Part shown: positions 1 to 5,781 of the stretch, in pieces
How the letters are laid out: each line of letters starts with the position of its first letter
Numbering within the stretch: position 1 is the stretch's first letter
Source: Anaerolineales bacterium
GTDB lineage: Bacteria > Chloroflexota > Anaerolineae > Anaerolineales > Villigracilaceae
DNA length: 7,716 bases
Assembly: GCA_025938055.1 (NCBI GenBank)
Contig: JAICQC010000223.1
Coordinates: 1 to 7,716 of the forward strand
Direction of reading: 5' to 3'
The notes under the pieces: generated by a model
Told to the model about the DNA's origin: nothing
The model's input: only the letters and a program-made list of their open reading frames with translations
Databases searched by the model: none
Position numbers and translations under genes: made by a program

Positions 1-618
1 AACAACCTGACGCTGGAGGAGTACCTGGCGTTTTTGATGCGTGCCTGGAAGGAGACCTACCGGGTGCTGGTGCCGGGCGGCAGGGCGTGCATCAATATTG
101 CGAACGTGGGGCGCAAGCCATATATCCCATTGCACGCTTCGATCATGCAGGGGATGATCGATCTGGGCTTTTTGATGCGGGGCGAGATCATCTGGGACAA
201 GGCGGCTTCGGCGAGCACCTCCACGGCGTGGGGCTCGTGGCAGAGCGCCACCAACCCGACACTGCGCGATACGCACGAGTACATCCTGGTGTTCTCGAAG
301 GGCAGCTACCGCCGCGAGAAGATGGACGGGCGCGTGAGCACCATCTCGAAGGATGAGTTCCTTGAGTTCACGAAATCGGTGTGGGGGTTCCCGTCTGAGT
401 CGGCGCGCAAGGTGGGGCACCCGGCGCCCTTCCCGGTGGAATTGCCGTACCGGTTGATCCAGCTCTATACGTTCTCGAACGAGATCGTGCTGGACCCGTT
501 CATGGGCTCCGGGCAGACGGCGCTTGCGGCGCGCAAGGCGGGCAGGCATTTTACGGGGTATGAGATCAGCAAGGAGTATATCCGGCTGGCAGAGCGCAGG
601 ATCTGGAATGGGAAGTAG
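1..618 (+). CDS. Site-specific DNA methyltransferase (beta class, N4-cytosine or N6-adenine), 5' end outside window
   Basis: The frame is open from base 1, so the gene begins upstream and 205 residues are visible. It encodes an S-adenosylmethionine-dependent DNA amino-methyltransferase. Codons 165-173 read DPFMGSGQT, the motif I SAM-binding loop (family form DPFxGSGTT), followed by GYEISKEYIRLAERRI. The RVLVPGGR segment and the GEIIWDK...HEYILVFSKG block are typical of this family, as is HPAPFPVELPYRLIQLYT (motif X region). Motif I near the C-terminus means the catalytic (D/S/N)PPY motif IV lies N-terminal, which is the beta-class order; it must be upstream of the window. The base modified cannot be told from this part. 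No restriction endonuclease is visible downstream, so it may be an orphan methylase, or its partner may lie upstream. The Gln in GSGQT replaces the usual Thr. The stop is TAG at 616-618, and the gene converges on the transporter. Confidence 0.9.
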   Translation, partial: NNLTLEEYLAFLMRAWKETYRVLVPGGRACINIANVGRKPYIPLHASIMQGMIDLGFLMRGEIIWDKAASASTSTAWGSWQSATNPTLRDTHEYILVFSKGSYRREKMDGRVSTISKDEFLEFTKSVWGFPSESARKVGHPAPFPVELPYRLIQLYTFSNEIVLDPFMGSGQTALAARKAGRHFTGYEISKEYIRLAERRIWNGK

Positions 619-673
619 ATAATAGAGAGCAGAGAGTAGAGAGTGGAGGTTGGAGAGCAAGGGTGGAGGGGGT
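619..673. repeat. Purine-rich degenerate short-repeat spacer between convergent genes
   Basis: The spacer after the methylase stop is almost all A and G on the plus strand. It contains imperfect copies of AGAGAGYAGAGAGT and then GGAGGTTGGAGAG. No convincing hairpin terminator is seen here although two genes converge. It looks like low-complexity intergenic filler and may be related in style to the AAGGTT-type spacers elsewhere in the window. Confidence 0.5.
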
Positions 674-690
674 TTCTTTCGCCAGAGCCG

Positions 691-1524
691 CTATAACGTG
701 AACAGAATAATCGCCACAAATGCCAGGAGGACGCCGAAGGCTTGCAGCCAGGTGAGCCTCTCTTTCAGAATGATCCAGGCGAGCAGGACGGTGGAGGCGG
801 GGTAGAGGGCGCTGAGCACCGCGGCGACATCCAGGCGACCTGCCTGCGCGGCGAGCACGTAGAAGGCGTTGCCGCCGATATCGAGCACACCGTTGATGAT
901 GGAGAGTCCCCAGATCTCGCGCGGCGGCAGGGCAGGCTGGCGCGCGAGGAGGGCGTAGACGCCCAGGACCAGGAATCCGGCAAAACGCGCCGCCGCCAGG
1001 GGCCAGAAGAAGGCGTTGAGGGTGGCGCGGTGGAGGGTGAGGAAGTATATGCCGAAGAACAAGCCTGAAAACAGAGGCAGACGCAGGTCTTTGAGAGAGA
1101 AGCGCCAGTCCCCCAGCCCGGTCTGCGAGATGAACCAGACCGCGGCAAAGGCGAGCAGGAAGCCGATCAGGGTGGTGGCGGAGGGCGCGCCGAGGGTCAA
1201 GAACCCGAAAACCACCGGGATGAGGGCGGCGAACAAGGCAGAGACCGGCGCGGCGATGGTCATTTGCCCTGCGGCGAGAGCACGGTAGAGGATGAGCAGC
1301 CCGGTGAGACCGATGAGGCTGGAGCCTGCGCCGAGGAACATATCTTCCGCGGGGGGCAGAGGTTCACGCAGGAGCAGGGCGAGGAGGGTGAAGGGGAGCA
1401 TGCCGGCGATCTCTGCCAGGAAGAGGACGCGGTAGGAGCTGGTGCGTTTGCTGGCGAGCCCGCCGATAAAATCTCCCGCGCCCCAGGTGAGGGCGGAGAG
1501 GATGCCATAGAAGATGGACAGCAA
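691..1524 (-). CDS. EamA/DMT-superfamily membrane transporter
   Basis: This is a 277-residue, very hydrophobic protein with about ten predicted transmembrane helices, the usual size and layout of drug/metabolite transporter (EamA) permeases. It has two repeated five-helix halves. The first half contains GLLILYRALAAGQMTIAAPVSAL, the family's conserved helix 3-4 segment, and the second contains a matching segment, GGNAFYVLAAQAGRLDVAAVLSALYPASTVLLAW, followed by LKERLTWLQAFGVLLAFVAI, the classic EamA C-terminal ending. Members export amino acids or other metabolites, or import nucleotide sugars; the substrate cannot be inferred. No ATG exists upstream in frame. The start is TTG at 1522-1524, with an AAGGA Shine-Dalgarno about 10 bases upstream. 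A strong hairpin (1554-1600) lies just before the ribosome binding site. The stop is TAG at 691-693. Confidence 0.88.
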   Translation of the reverse strand: MLSIFYGILSALTWGAGDFIGGLASKRTSSYRVLFLAEIAGMLPFTLLALLLREPLPPAEDMFLGAGSSLIGLTGLLILYRALAAGQMTIAAPVSALFAALIPVVFGFLTLGAPSATTLIGFLLAFAAVWFISQTGLGDWRFSLKDLRLPLFSGLFFGIYFLTLHRATLNAFFWPLAAARFAGFLVLGVYALLARQPALPPREIWGLSIINGVLDIGGNAFYVLAAQAGRLDVAAVLSALYPASTVLLAWIILKERLTWLQAFGVLLAFVAIILFTL

Positions 1525-1553
1525 AGTGGTGTTTTCCTTCTCGATGGAGATGC

Positions 1554-1600
1554 ATAAAAAGGAGACCCTGGGCTTTCTTTGCTTCGGGTCTCATTTTTAT
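1554..1600. terminator. Bidirectional intrinsic-terminator-like hairpin just upstream of the transporter
   Basis: ATAAAAA-G-GAGACCC (1554-1568) pairs with GGGTCTC-A-TTTTTAT (1586-1600), leaving a 17-base loop. The stem is 15 positions with one mismatch. A-rich and T-rich flanks give a T tract on both strands. It could end minus-strand read-through from the upstream operon. Because it sits about 30 bases from the transporter start codon, it could also act in that gene's leader. Confidence 0.6.
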
Positions 1601-1610
1601 GGCTTGTTCG

Positions 1611-1616
1611 ATTATA
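1611..1616 (-). promoter_or_regulatory. Possible -10 box for the transporter
   Basis: The minus strand reads TATAAT here, a perfect -10 consensus. A start about seven bases downstream would fall near 1604, so the mRNA would open with the 1554-1600 hairpin. No good -35 box is seen 16-18 bases upstream and there is no extended TG motif, so this is tentative. Confidence 0.3.
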
Positions 1617-1765
1617 AGCGAAGCGTATCCTGTTCTTGCGAGTAAGCGAATTGTGTGGTTGGTTTCGAGGGCTGATCGGAGTTTGCGTTGGCGCTGGTAG
1701 TTGATGCCCAGCACAGTGACCTCATATTCAACAGGTCCCTCAGGCGCCTGCCACGAGATACAAAT

Positions 1766-1795
1766 TATGCCCTGACCAAACCTGGTCAGGGCATA
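1766..1795. terminator. Perfect 13-bp hairpin, probable terminator at the end of the seven-gene operon
   Basis: TATGCCCTGACCA (1766-1778) pairs perfectly with TGGTCAGGGCATA (1783-1795) around an AACC loop. It lies about 150 bases beyond the CitE-like stop, so position suggests it ends the minus-strand operon. The better T tract (TTTTTT at 1801-1806, five bases after the stem) is on the plus strand. On the minus strand only ATTTG follows. Confidence 0.6.
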
Positions 1796-1827
1796 GCGAG
1801 TTTTTTGTTATTGATCGCTGCGAAAAA

Positions 1828-1941
1828 TTACGCGGTCTGGTACCCACTCCACCAGTTGCGCAGGAAGCCGTACAGGCTCTCGTTGCCTTCGGAAAAGCCT
1901 GACAGGGCGGTACAAACTTTTTGTGAGGTCAGCGCCAGAGC
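1828..1941 (-). other. 37-codon open stretch in frame after the CitE-like stop
   Basis: After the TAG at 1942-1944 the same frame stays open for 37 codons to a TAA at 1828-1830. The peptide ends ...SLYGFLRNWWSGYQTA and uses ordinary GC-rich codons (CTG, GGC, AAC, TAC). It has no ATG, GTG or TTG of its own, so it would be made only by stop read-through or from CTG. It could be the remnant of another gene's 3' end, a former extension of the lyase, or chance. The rest of the 1525-1941 gap holds the two hairpins and the -10 box listed separately, and no gene I can support. Confidence 0.25.
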
Positions 1942-2828
1942 CTACTGGTCTTCGGGCGCCAGCTTCCCTGCCGCCTTTGCGCGGTCCAGGACCTTTTGGG
2001 CGTTCTTGAGGAGCGGCATGTCGATCATTTTTCCATCCAGCGCGAAGGCGCCCTTGCCTTCCTTCTGGCTGGCGGCAAACGCCCGGACGACGCGCTGCGC
2101 GTATTCGATAGCGTCCTCGGAGGGAGTGAACGCCTCCTGTCCCACCGCCACCTGATTCGGGTGGATGATCTGTTTCCCGCTGAAGCCCAGCCCGGCTGCC
2201 TGCTCTGCTTCGAGGCGCAGTCCCTCTGCATCGCGGAAGTCGATGTAGACCATGTCTATCGCCTGGAGTTCGTTTGCGGCGCAGGCCGTGACCACCGCCG
2301 AGCGCGCGTAGAGCACCTCGGTCGCTTCCTTTGTGCGAGTCGCGCCGACCGAGGCGGCGTAGTCCTCCGCGCCGAAAATGATCGCTTCGAGGCGCCGGTC
2401 TGCCCTGGCAATCTCTTTGATGTTCAGAATCCCCCGGGCGGTCTCCACGCCGACGAGCATACGGATTTTGCCAACCGGCATCTTACTGGAGAGCTCGTAC
2501 ATCTCGATGTATTCGCTGATCTCTCGGACCTGCCTGGCAGTTTCGATCTTGGGCACCACGACAGCATCCGGGTTGGCGGCGACGGCGGCAGCGAGGTCGA
2601 ACTTCTCGAAGCCTGAGCCAAGCTGTTGATGCGGATGCAGCGCTCGGAGGTTCCGAAGTCCAGTTCCTTCATCGCCTGTGCAATGACGGCGCGCGCCTCG
2701 CTCTTGCGCGTGATCGCCACGCCATCCTCCATGTCCATACAGATACAGTCCACACCGAGGGTGGCGGCTTTTTCGATCTTGCGCCGGTCGTCGCCGGGCA
2801 TGTAGAGTAACGCGCGTCGGGAATGCAT
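1942..2828 (-). CDS. CitE-like HpcH/HpaI-family acyl-CoA lyase, apparent frameshift near 2618
   Basis: This family uses Mg2+ to cleave (or condense) hydroxyacyl-CoA thioesters such as citramalyl-CoA or malyl-CoA. The true N-terminus starts at ATG 2828 (CGGAG five bases upstream) and reads RRALLYMPGDDRRKIEKA, MDMEDGV and RCIRINSL. It then breaks. The other frame continues with GSGFEKFDLAAAV, VPKIET, GVETARGI, FGAEDYAASVG and GKQIIHPNQV, which are the substrate- and metal-binding motifs of CitE-like lyases. One missing G in the coding strand (AGCTTGGCTCAG for expected AGCTTGGGCTCAG) restores a protein of about 295 residues, the normal family length. As read, the gene is broken: a 134-residue product from the N-terminal frame, or an alternative frame open up to 2895. 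It may be a sequencing error or a real lesion; no slippery heptamer is seen. It is the last gene of the operon, next to MaoC. The exact substrate is not determinable. Confidence 0.85.
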
Positions 2829-2842
2829 ACGATCTCCGTTTA

Positions 2843-2899
2843 AAGGTTGGAAGGTTTAAGGTTTGAAAGTTACTTGCCAGCCTTTTAACTTTCAACCTT
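2843..2899. repeat. AAGGTT tandem and inverted repeat between the MaoC and CitE-like genes
   Basis: Three AAGGTT copies lie at 2843, 2851 and 2858. AAGGTTTGAAAGTTA (2858-2872) is the inverted partner of TAACTTTCAACCTT (2886-2899), with one unpaired base. The right arm overlaps the last codons of the MaoC-like gene and supplies its TAA stop. The hairpin lacks the GC-rich stem of a strong terminator, so transcription may continue. Confidence 0.6.
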
Positions 2900-3343
2900 T
2901 GACCGTTTCAAGAACATGGCTGTCCGTTCGAATTCCACCACAATTGTACCGTCTGGTTTTTTACCGGTGCATTTGATGCGTACGATGCCTGCATTGGGGC
3001 GTGACTTCGACTCGCGCTTTTCGATGATCTCGCTTTCGGCGTAGATCGTATCGCCGTGAAAGACGGGGTTGGGGTGAACAACCTTATCGTAACCCAGGTT
3101 TGCCACAATTGTACCTTCGGTCAGCTCCGCGACCGTTAGACCAATGACCAGCCCGAACGTGAACACGCCGTTGACCAGCCTCTTCCCGAACTCGGTCTTC
3201 GAAGCAAAATCCTCGTTGACGTGCAGCGGCTGGCTGTTCATTGTCAATGCGGAGAAGAGGACGTTGTCCATTTCGGTGACGGTGCGTCCTGCATGTTTGA
3301 ACTTCATCCCCACTTCGAGTTCGTCAAAATATTTTCCGGGCAT
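2885..3343 (-). CDS. MaoC-like (R)-specific acyl-CoA hydratase/dehydratase
   Basis: This 152-residue protein has a single hot-dog fold, the usual length for stand-alone MaoC hydratases, which add water to or remove it from enoyl-CoA thioesters. FSALTMNSQPLHVNEDFA (residues 30-47) aligns with the family motif FSxxSGDxNPLHxDxxFA: His41 is kept but the usual catalytic Asp position is Asn36. FGKRLVNGVFTFGLVIGL and HPNPVFHGDTIYAESEI are further family blocks. The start is ATG 3343 with AGGAGAA immediately upstream. It lies 41 bases after the biotin carrier gene and 56 bases before the CitE-like lyase. MaoC/CitE pairs occur in itaconyl-CoA/citramalyl-CoA pathways and in actinobacterial leucine-degradation loci, so a mesaconyl-, itaconyl- or related CoA substrate is a reasonable inference. 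The last residues (RSKVES) are encoded by the adjoining intergenic repeat. Confidence 0.88.
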   Translation of the reverse strand: MPGKYFDELEVGMKFKHAGRTVTEMDNVLFSALTMNSQPLHVNEDFASKTEFGKRLVNGVFTFGLVIGLTVAELTEGTIVANLGYDKVVHPNPVFHGDTIYAESEIIEKRESKSRPNAGIVRIKCTGKKPDGTIVVEFERTAMFLKRSKVES

Positions 3344-3355
3344 AAGTTCTCCTTT

Positions 3356-3397
3356 GTCGAACGTCGAATGTTACAGGTCAAAGGTCAGACGTTCGAC
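3356..3397. repeat. GTCGAACGTC inverted repeat between carrier-protein and MaoC genes
   Basis: GTCGAACGTC (3356-3365) is a perfect 10-base inverted partner of GACGTTCGAC (3388-3397). The 22-base middle contains the near-direct repeat AGGTCAAAGGTCA. One arm lies close to the MaoC ribosome binding site. The other encodes the last residues of the biotin carrier gene and abuts its TGA stop. Confidence 0.65.
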
Positions 3398-3888
3398 GTT
3401 TGACTTTCGACATGGATAAGTATTTGTTCGCGTTCCACCGTTTGCCCCTGTTTTACAAGCAACTTCTTTACTATTCCATCCATCGGCGCCTGGACACGGA
3501 TCTCCATCTTCATCGCTTCCAGCACTAACAGCGTCTGACCTTTCGCAACCGCATCCCCTTCGCTGACGTTCACCGCGCGGACCTGCCCGGGCATGGGGGC
3601 GGTCAGCTCACCCGCGGCGTGGTGCCCACCGTGACCGCGAGTGCGCGCGTCAGATGATTTGGTCAATACGAAGGTCTGCCCATTGATCGTCACCCAGCGT
3701 CTAGCGTTATCAGAGGAAACGTAAGCAGTAAGGCGTTTGCCGTCGACAAGCAAGTCCAATTTACCATCTTTTGTCTTGATGATTTCAACCTCAGCCGTTT
3801 CATCTCCGATGGTGGCGCGATAGGATTTGCCTGACGGTATTAGGTCAACGAGGACTGTTTCGTCGTTGTGATCAAAGGAAAACTTCAC
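3385..3888 (-). CDS. Biotin carboxyl carrier protein of an acyl-CoA carboxylase
   Basis: The protein carries the biotin that shuttles CO2 from biotin carboxylase to the carboxyltransferase. With the GTG start at 3886-3888 it has 167 residues. Residues 1-75 resemble the beta-barrel linker found before the carrier in acyl-CoA carboxylase alpha chains (KSYRATIGDETAEVEI, WVTINGQTFVL). A His/Gly-rich hinge (82-93) is followed by the biotinyl domain (94-161), with TAPMPGQV and EAMKME; Lys127 is the biotinylation site. I chose GTG because it overlaps the upstream stop (GTGA), has GGGAG about 10 bases upstream, and begins the recognisable KFSF domain. An ATG at 3942 would add 18 unconvincing residues inside the previous gene. 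It is in the same frame as the biotin carboxylase, and the two together (498 + 167) match the length of a one-piece alpha subunit of the methylcrotonyl-CoA type. The last residues (TSNV) come from the flanking repeat. Confidence 0.88.
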   Translation of the reverse strand: MKFSFDHNDETVLVDLIPSGKSYRATIGDETAEVEIIKTKDGKLDLLVDGKRLTAYVSSDNARRWVTINGQTFVLTKSSDARTRGHGGHHAAGELTAPMPGQVRAVNVSEGDAVAKGQTLLVLEAMKMEIRVQAPMDGIVKKLLVKQGQTVEREQILIHVESQTSNV

Positions 3889-4292
3889 CTGGTCGATTCT
3901 CCCAGTAACGCGTCGGGAATGCGCCCACCTGTCATGACGCAAATTACATGCAATTGACTATCTATCAGCCCACAGCGAACTCCATAATGTTGTGTTTGGC
4001 AATTGAACGTTACATTATAAATCTGGCTATCTGGATGCTCTTCCATAAAAGCAACGAGGTGTTTGGTTGCCTCAAGATTATGGGAAATGTTCTTCACAAC
4101 CATAATGTCCAATCGGCGCTTCAATGTGGATATCAAATCTTTTGCTGGAGCAGGGTCTTCGAAGTAGTGAATATCTGGATGATCGGGGGACCTCATTAAC
4201 TCTGCCAGATCAGAATTTTGCTCCAGATATGGAGCTAGGATCTTGCTGGATAAAATAGCTGAGAAAAATTCCTGATCGGAACGTTTATCCAT
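3885..4292 (-). CDS. Unrecognised 135-residue protein between biotin carboxylase and carrier genes
   Basis: I do not recognise a family. It starts at ATG 4292 with AGGTGG about six bases upstream, overlaps the biotin carboxylase stop by 8 bases and ends in a TGA that overlaps the GTG of the carrier gene (4-base overlap). That arrangement fits translational coupling. The protein looks soluble: there is no signal peptide or membrane helix. The N-terminal half is acidic and probably helical (residues 7-33 and 50-62), and the second half looks like mixed strands with Cys98, Cys107 and Cys118 and several His, too scattered to claim a metal site. The DNA is visibly more AT-rich than its flanks, with more A/T-ending codons. 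That suggests later insertion between two parts that are one polypeptide in related enzymes. A role in carboxylase assembly or regulation is only a guess from position. The tight overlaps support it being translated. Confidence 0.65.
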   Translation of the reverse strand: MDKRSDQEFFSAILSSKILAPYLEQNSDLAELMRSPDHPDIHYFEDPAPAKDLISTLKRRLDIMVVKNISHNLEATKHLVAFMEEHPDSQIYNVTFNCQTQHYGVRCGLIDSQLHVICVMTGGRIPDALLGESTR

Positions 4293-5781
4293 TGTTTCCA
4301 CCTATTCGAAACCCACTTGGGGTTTTCCATGGGCTGTAAGGATCGACTTCATTTGAACTCGGAGCTTGGGATTTGGGAGCAAAAATATCCGCTAACGATG
4401 CAGCAACTAAAGATTCAAATGATGGTTCAGGTGCTGGGCTCCACTTGAACTTTGTTTCTACCCAGCGAGTCGTCACTTCGCCATAGGCAAAATCGGGATG
4501 AGATAGCAGAGCTTGCATGAAATCGATGTTTGTGACGACGCCATGCACAATAAATTCCTGCAACGCGGCTTGCATCCTCTGGGTAGCTGTCTCGCGATTC
4601 TCTGCGTGGACGATCAGCTTTGCCAGCAGGGGGTCGTAGAAATGCGTCACATCATCGCCTGCAGTAAAGCCTGAATCGACTCGGATACCGGGTCCGCGCG
4701 GCTCGATATATTGCAGTAGTTTTCCAGTGCTCGGCAGAAACCCGCTGGCGGGGTCTTCGGCGTAGATGCGGCATTCGATAGCGTGTCCGCGCTGAGTGAA
4801 GTAAGACTGGTCGAAGGGGAATTTCTCTCCCGCCGCGACTCGGATCTGCCAGTGGACGAGGTCGATGCCAGTGACAAGCTCGGTGACGGGATGCTCAACC
4901 TGCAGACGAGTGTTCATTTCAAGAAAATAGAAGCTTAAGGTATCGGGGTCAACGATGAATTCTACGGTCCCGGCGTTGTAATAATTCACGGCTTTCGCGG
5001 CGGCAACCGCTGCTCCCCCCATTTGCTCGCGCAATTCCGGTGTGAGCAGCGGCGAGGGTGTCTCTTCGATGATCTTCTGGTGCCGTCGCTGCACGGAGCA
5101 TTCGCGCTCGAAGAGATGGACGAGATTCCCGTGCTGGTCGCCGAAGACCTGGAACTCGATGTGACGTGCTTTCGCTATGTACTTTTCGATCAATAATCGT
5201 TCATCACCAAAAGCATTCAGGGCTTCGCGCCGGGCGGATTCGATGGCTTCTTTCAATTCACTTTCTGCATGGACGATGCGCATCCCTTTCCCGCCGCCGC
5301 CCGCCGCGGCTTTGACCAGGACCGGGTAGCCAATCTTTTTTGATGCTTGCGAAAAATCCTCCTCGGTTTCCAATCCTTCATAGCCCGGGACGGTCGGCAC
5401 GCCCGCCTCCTTCATGCGGATCTTCGACTCCGCCTTATCGCCCATGAGGCGGATGGAATCGGCGGAGGGGCCGATGAAGGTCAGGTTAGCAGAGGCGACT
5501 GCGGCTGCGAACGCGGCGTTCTCCGAGAGAAATCCATAGCCCGGATGGATGGCATCCGCATTCGTCTGCTGTGCGGCGCGGATGATCTTCTCCATATTTA
5601 GATAGGACTCCTGCGGGGCGGCAGGTCCGATATGGATCGCTTGATCGACATACTGAACGTGCTGCGCGTTTTTGTCCGCATCCGAGTAGACCGCGACAGC
5701 CTGAATGCCAAGCTCTTTGCAGGCGCGCATGATGCGGATGGCGATCTCGCCGCGGTTGGCAATGAGGATCTTTTTGAACAT
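4285..5781 (-). CDS. accC: Biotin carboxylase subunit of an acyl-CoA carboxylase
   Basis: It carboxylates the biotin of the carrier protein using ATP and bicarbonate, in the cytosol. The 498 residues hold a complete biotin carboxylase. They include the N-terminal FKKILIANRGEIAIRIMRAC and HPGYGFLSEN segments, then Lys116, Lys157 and the glycine-rich ATP loop GGGGKGM (161-167). His207, Lys236, Glu274, Glu288, Arg292, Gln294-Glu296 and Arg338 all fall at positions matching the E. coli AccC catalytic residues. The tail beyond about residue 450, including DPYSPWKTPSGFRIGG, is longer than in stand-alone AccC. It resembles the point where one-piece acyl-CoA carboxylase alpha chains run on into the carrier half. 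The start is ATG 5781, whose A is also the last base of the upstream TAA (TAATG). Context suggests a 3-methylcrotonyl- or propionyl-CoA type enzyme rather than the housekeeping acetyl-CoA enzyme. No carboxyltransferase gene is in the window. Confidence 0.93.
   Translation of the reverse strand: MFKKILIANRGEIAIRIMRACKELGIQAVAVYSDADKNAQHVQYVDQAIHIGPAAPQESYLNMEKIIRAAQQTNADAIHPGYGFLSENAAFAAAVASANLTFIGPSADSIRLMGDKAESKIRMKEAGVPTVPGYEGLETEEDFSQASKKIGYPVLVKAAAGGGGKGMRIVHAESELKEAIESARREALNAFGDERLLIEKYIAKARHIEFQVFGDQHGNLVHLFERECSVQRRHQKIIEETPSPLLTPELREQMGGAAVAAAKAVNYYNAGTVEFIVDPDTLSFYFLEMNTRLQVEHPVTELVTGIDLVHWQIRVAAGEKFPFDQSYFTQRGHAIECRIYAEDPASGFLPSTGKLLQYIEPRGPGIRVDSGFTAGDDVTHFYDPLLAKLIVHAENRETATQRMQAALQEFIVHGVVTNIDFMQALLSHPDFAYGEVTTRWVETKFKWSPAPEPSFESLVAASLADIFAPKSQAPSSNEVDPYSPWKTPSGFRIGGNNG

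Noticed and set aside
1364..1714. Minus-strand 116-codon frame overlapping the start of the transporter
   Set aside because: It starts between the two hairpins, runs out of frame through the well-supported EamA gene and ends inside it. The part before 1525 reads plausibly (EVTVLGINYQRQRKLRSALE) and could be a remnant, but nothing recognisable supports a gene.
1828..1845. Trp-Trp codons near a hairpin as a trp-type leader peptide controlling the transporter
   Set aside because: The open stretch has no start codon of its own, the hairpins are spaced wrongly for classical attenuation, and no trp genes are present.
1810..1865. T-box-like string (GGGTACCAGACCGCG on the minus strand)
   Set aside because: It resembles the T-box sequence only loosely. 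There is no specifier stem and no aminoacyl-tRNA synthetase or amino-acid biosynthesis gene follows directly.
1688..2155. Plus-strand 155-codon frame
   Set aside because: It crosses a terminator hairpin and lies antisense to the CitE-like gene. Its composition is that of a shadow frame, and it has no domain or ribosome binding site support.
1996..2616. Plus-strand 206-codon frame opposite the CitE-like gene
   Set aside because: It is antisense to strongly conserved lyase motifs. Long antisense frames are common in GC-rich codons.
2829..2895. Upstream extension of the downstream CitE-like frame to 2895
   Set aside because: The extra residues are encoded by the AAGGTT spacer repeat and then by an out-of-frame reading of the true N-terminus. 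The conserved start is ATG 2828 in the other frame.
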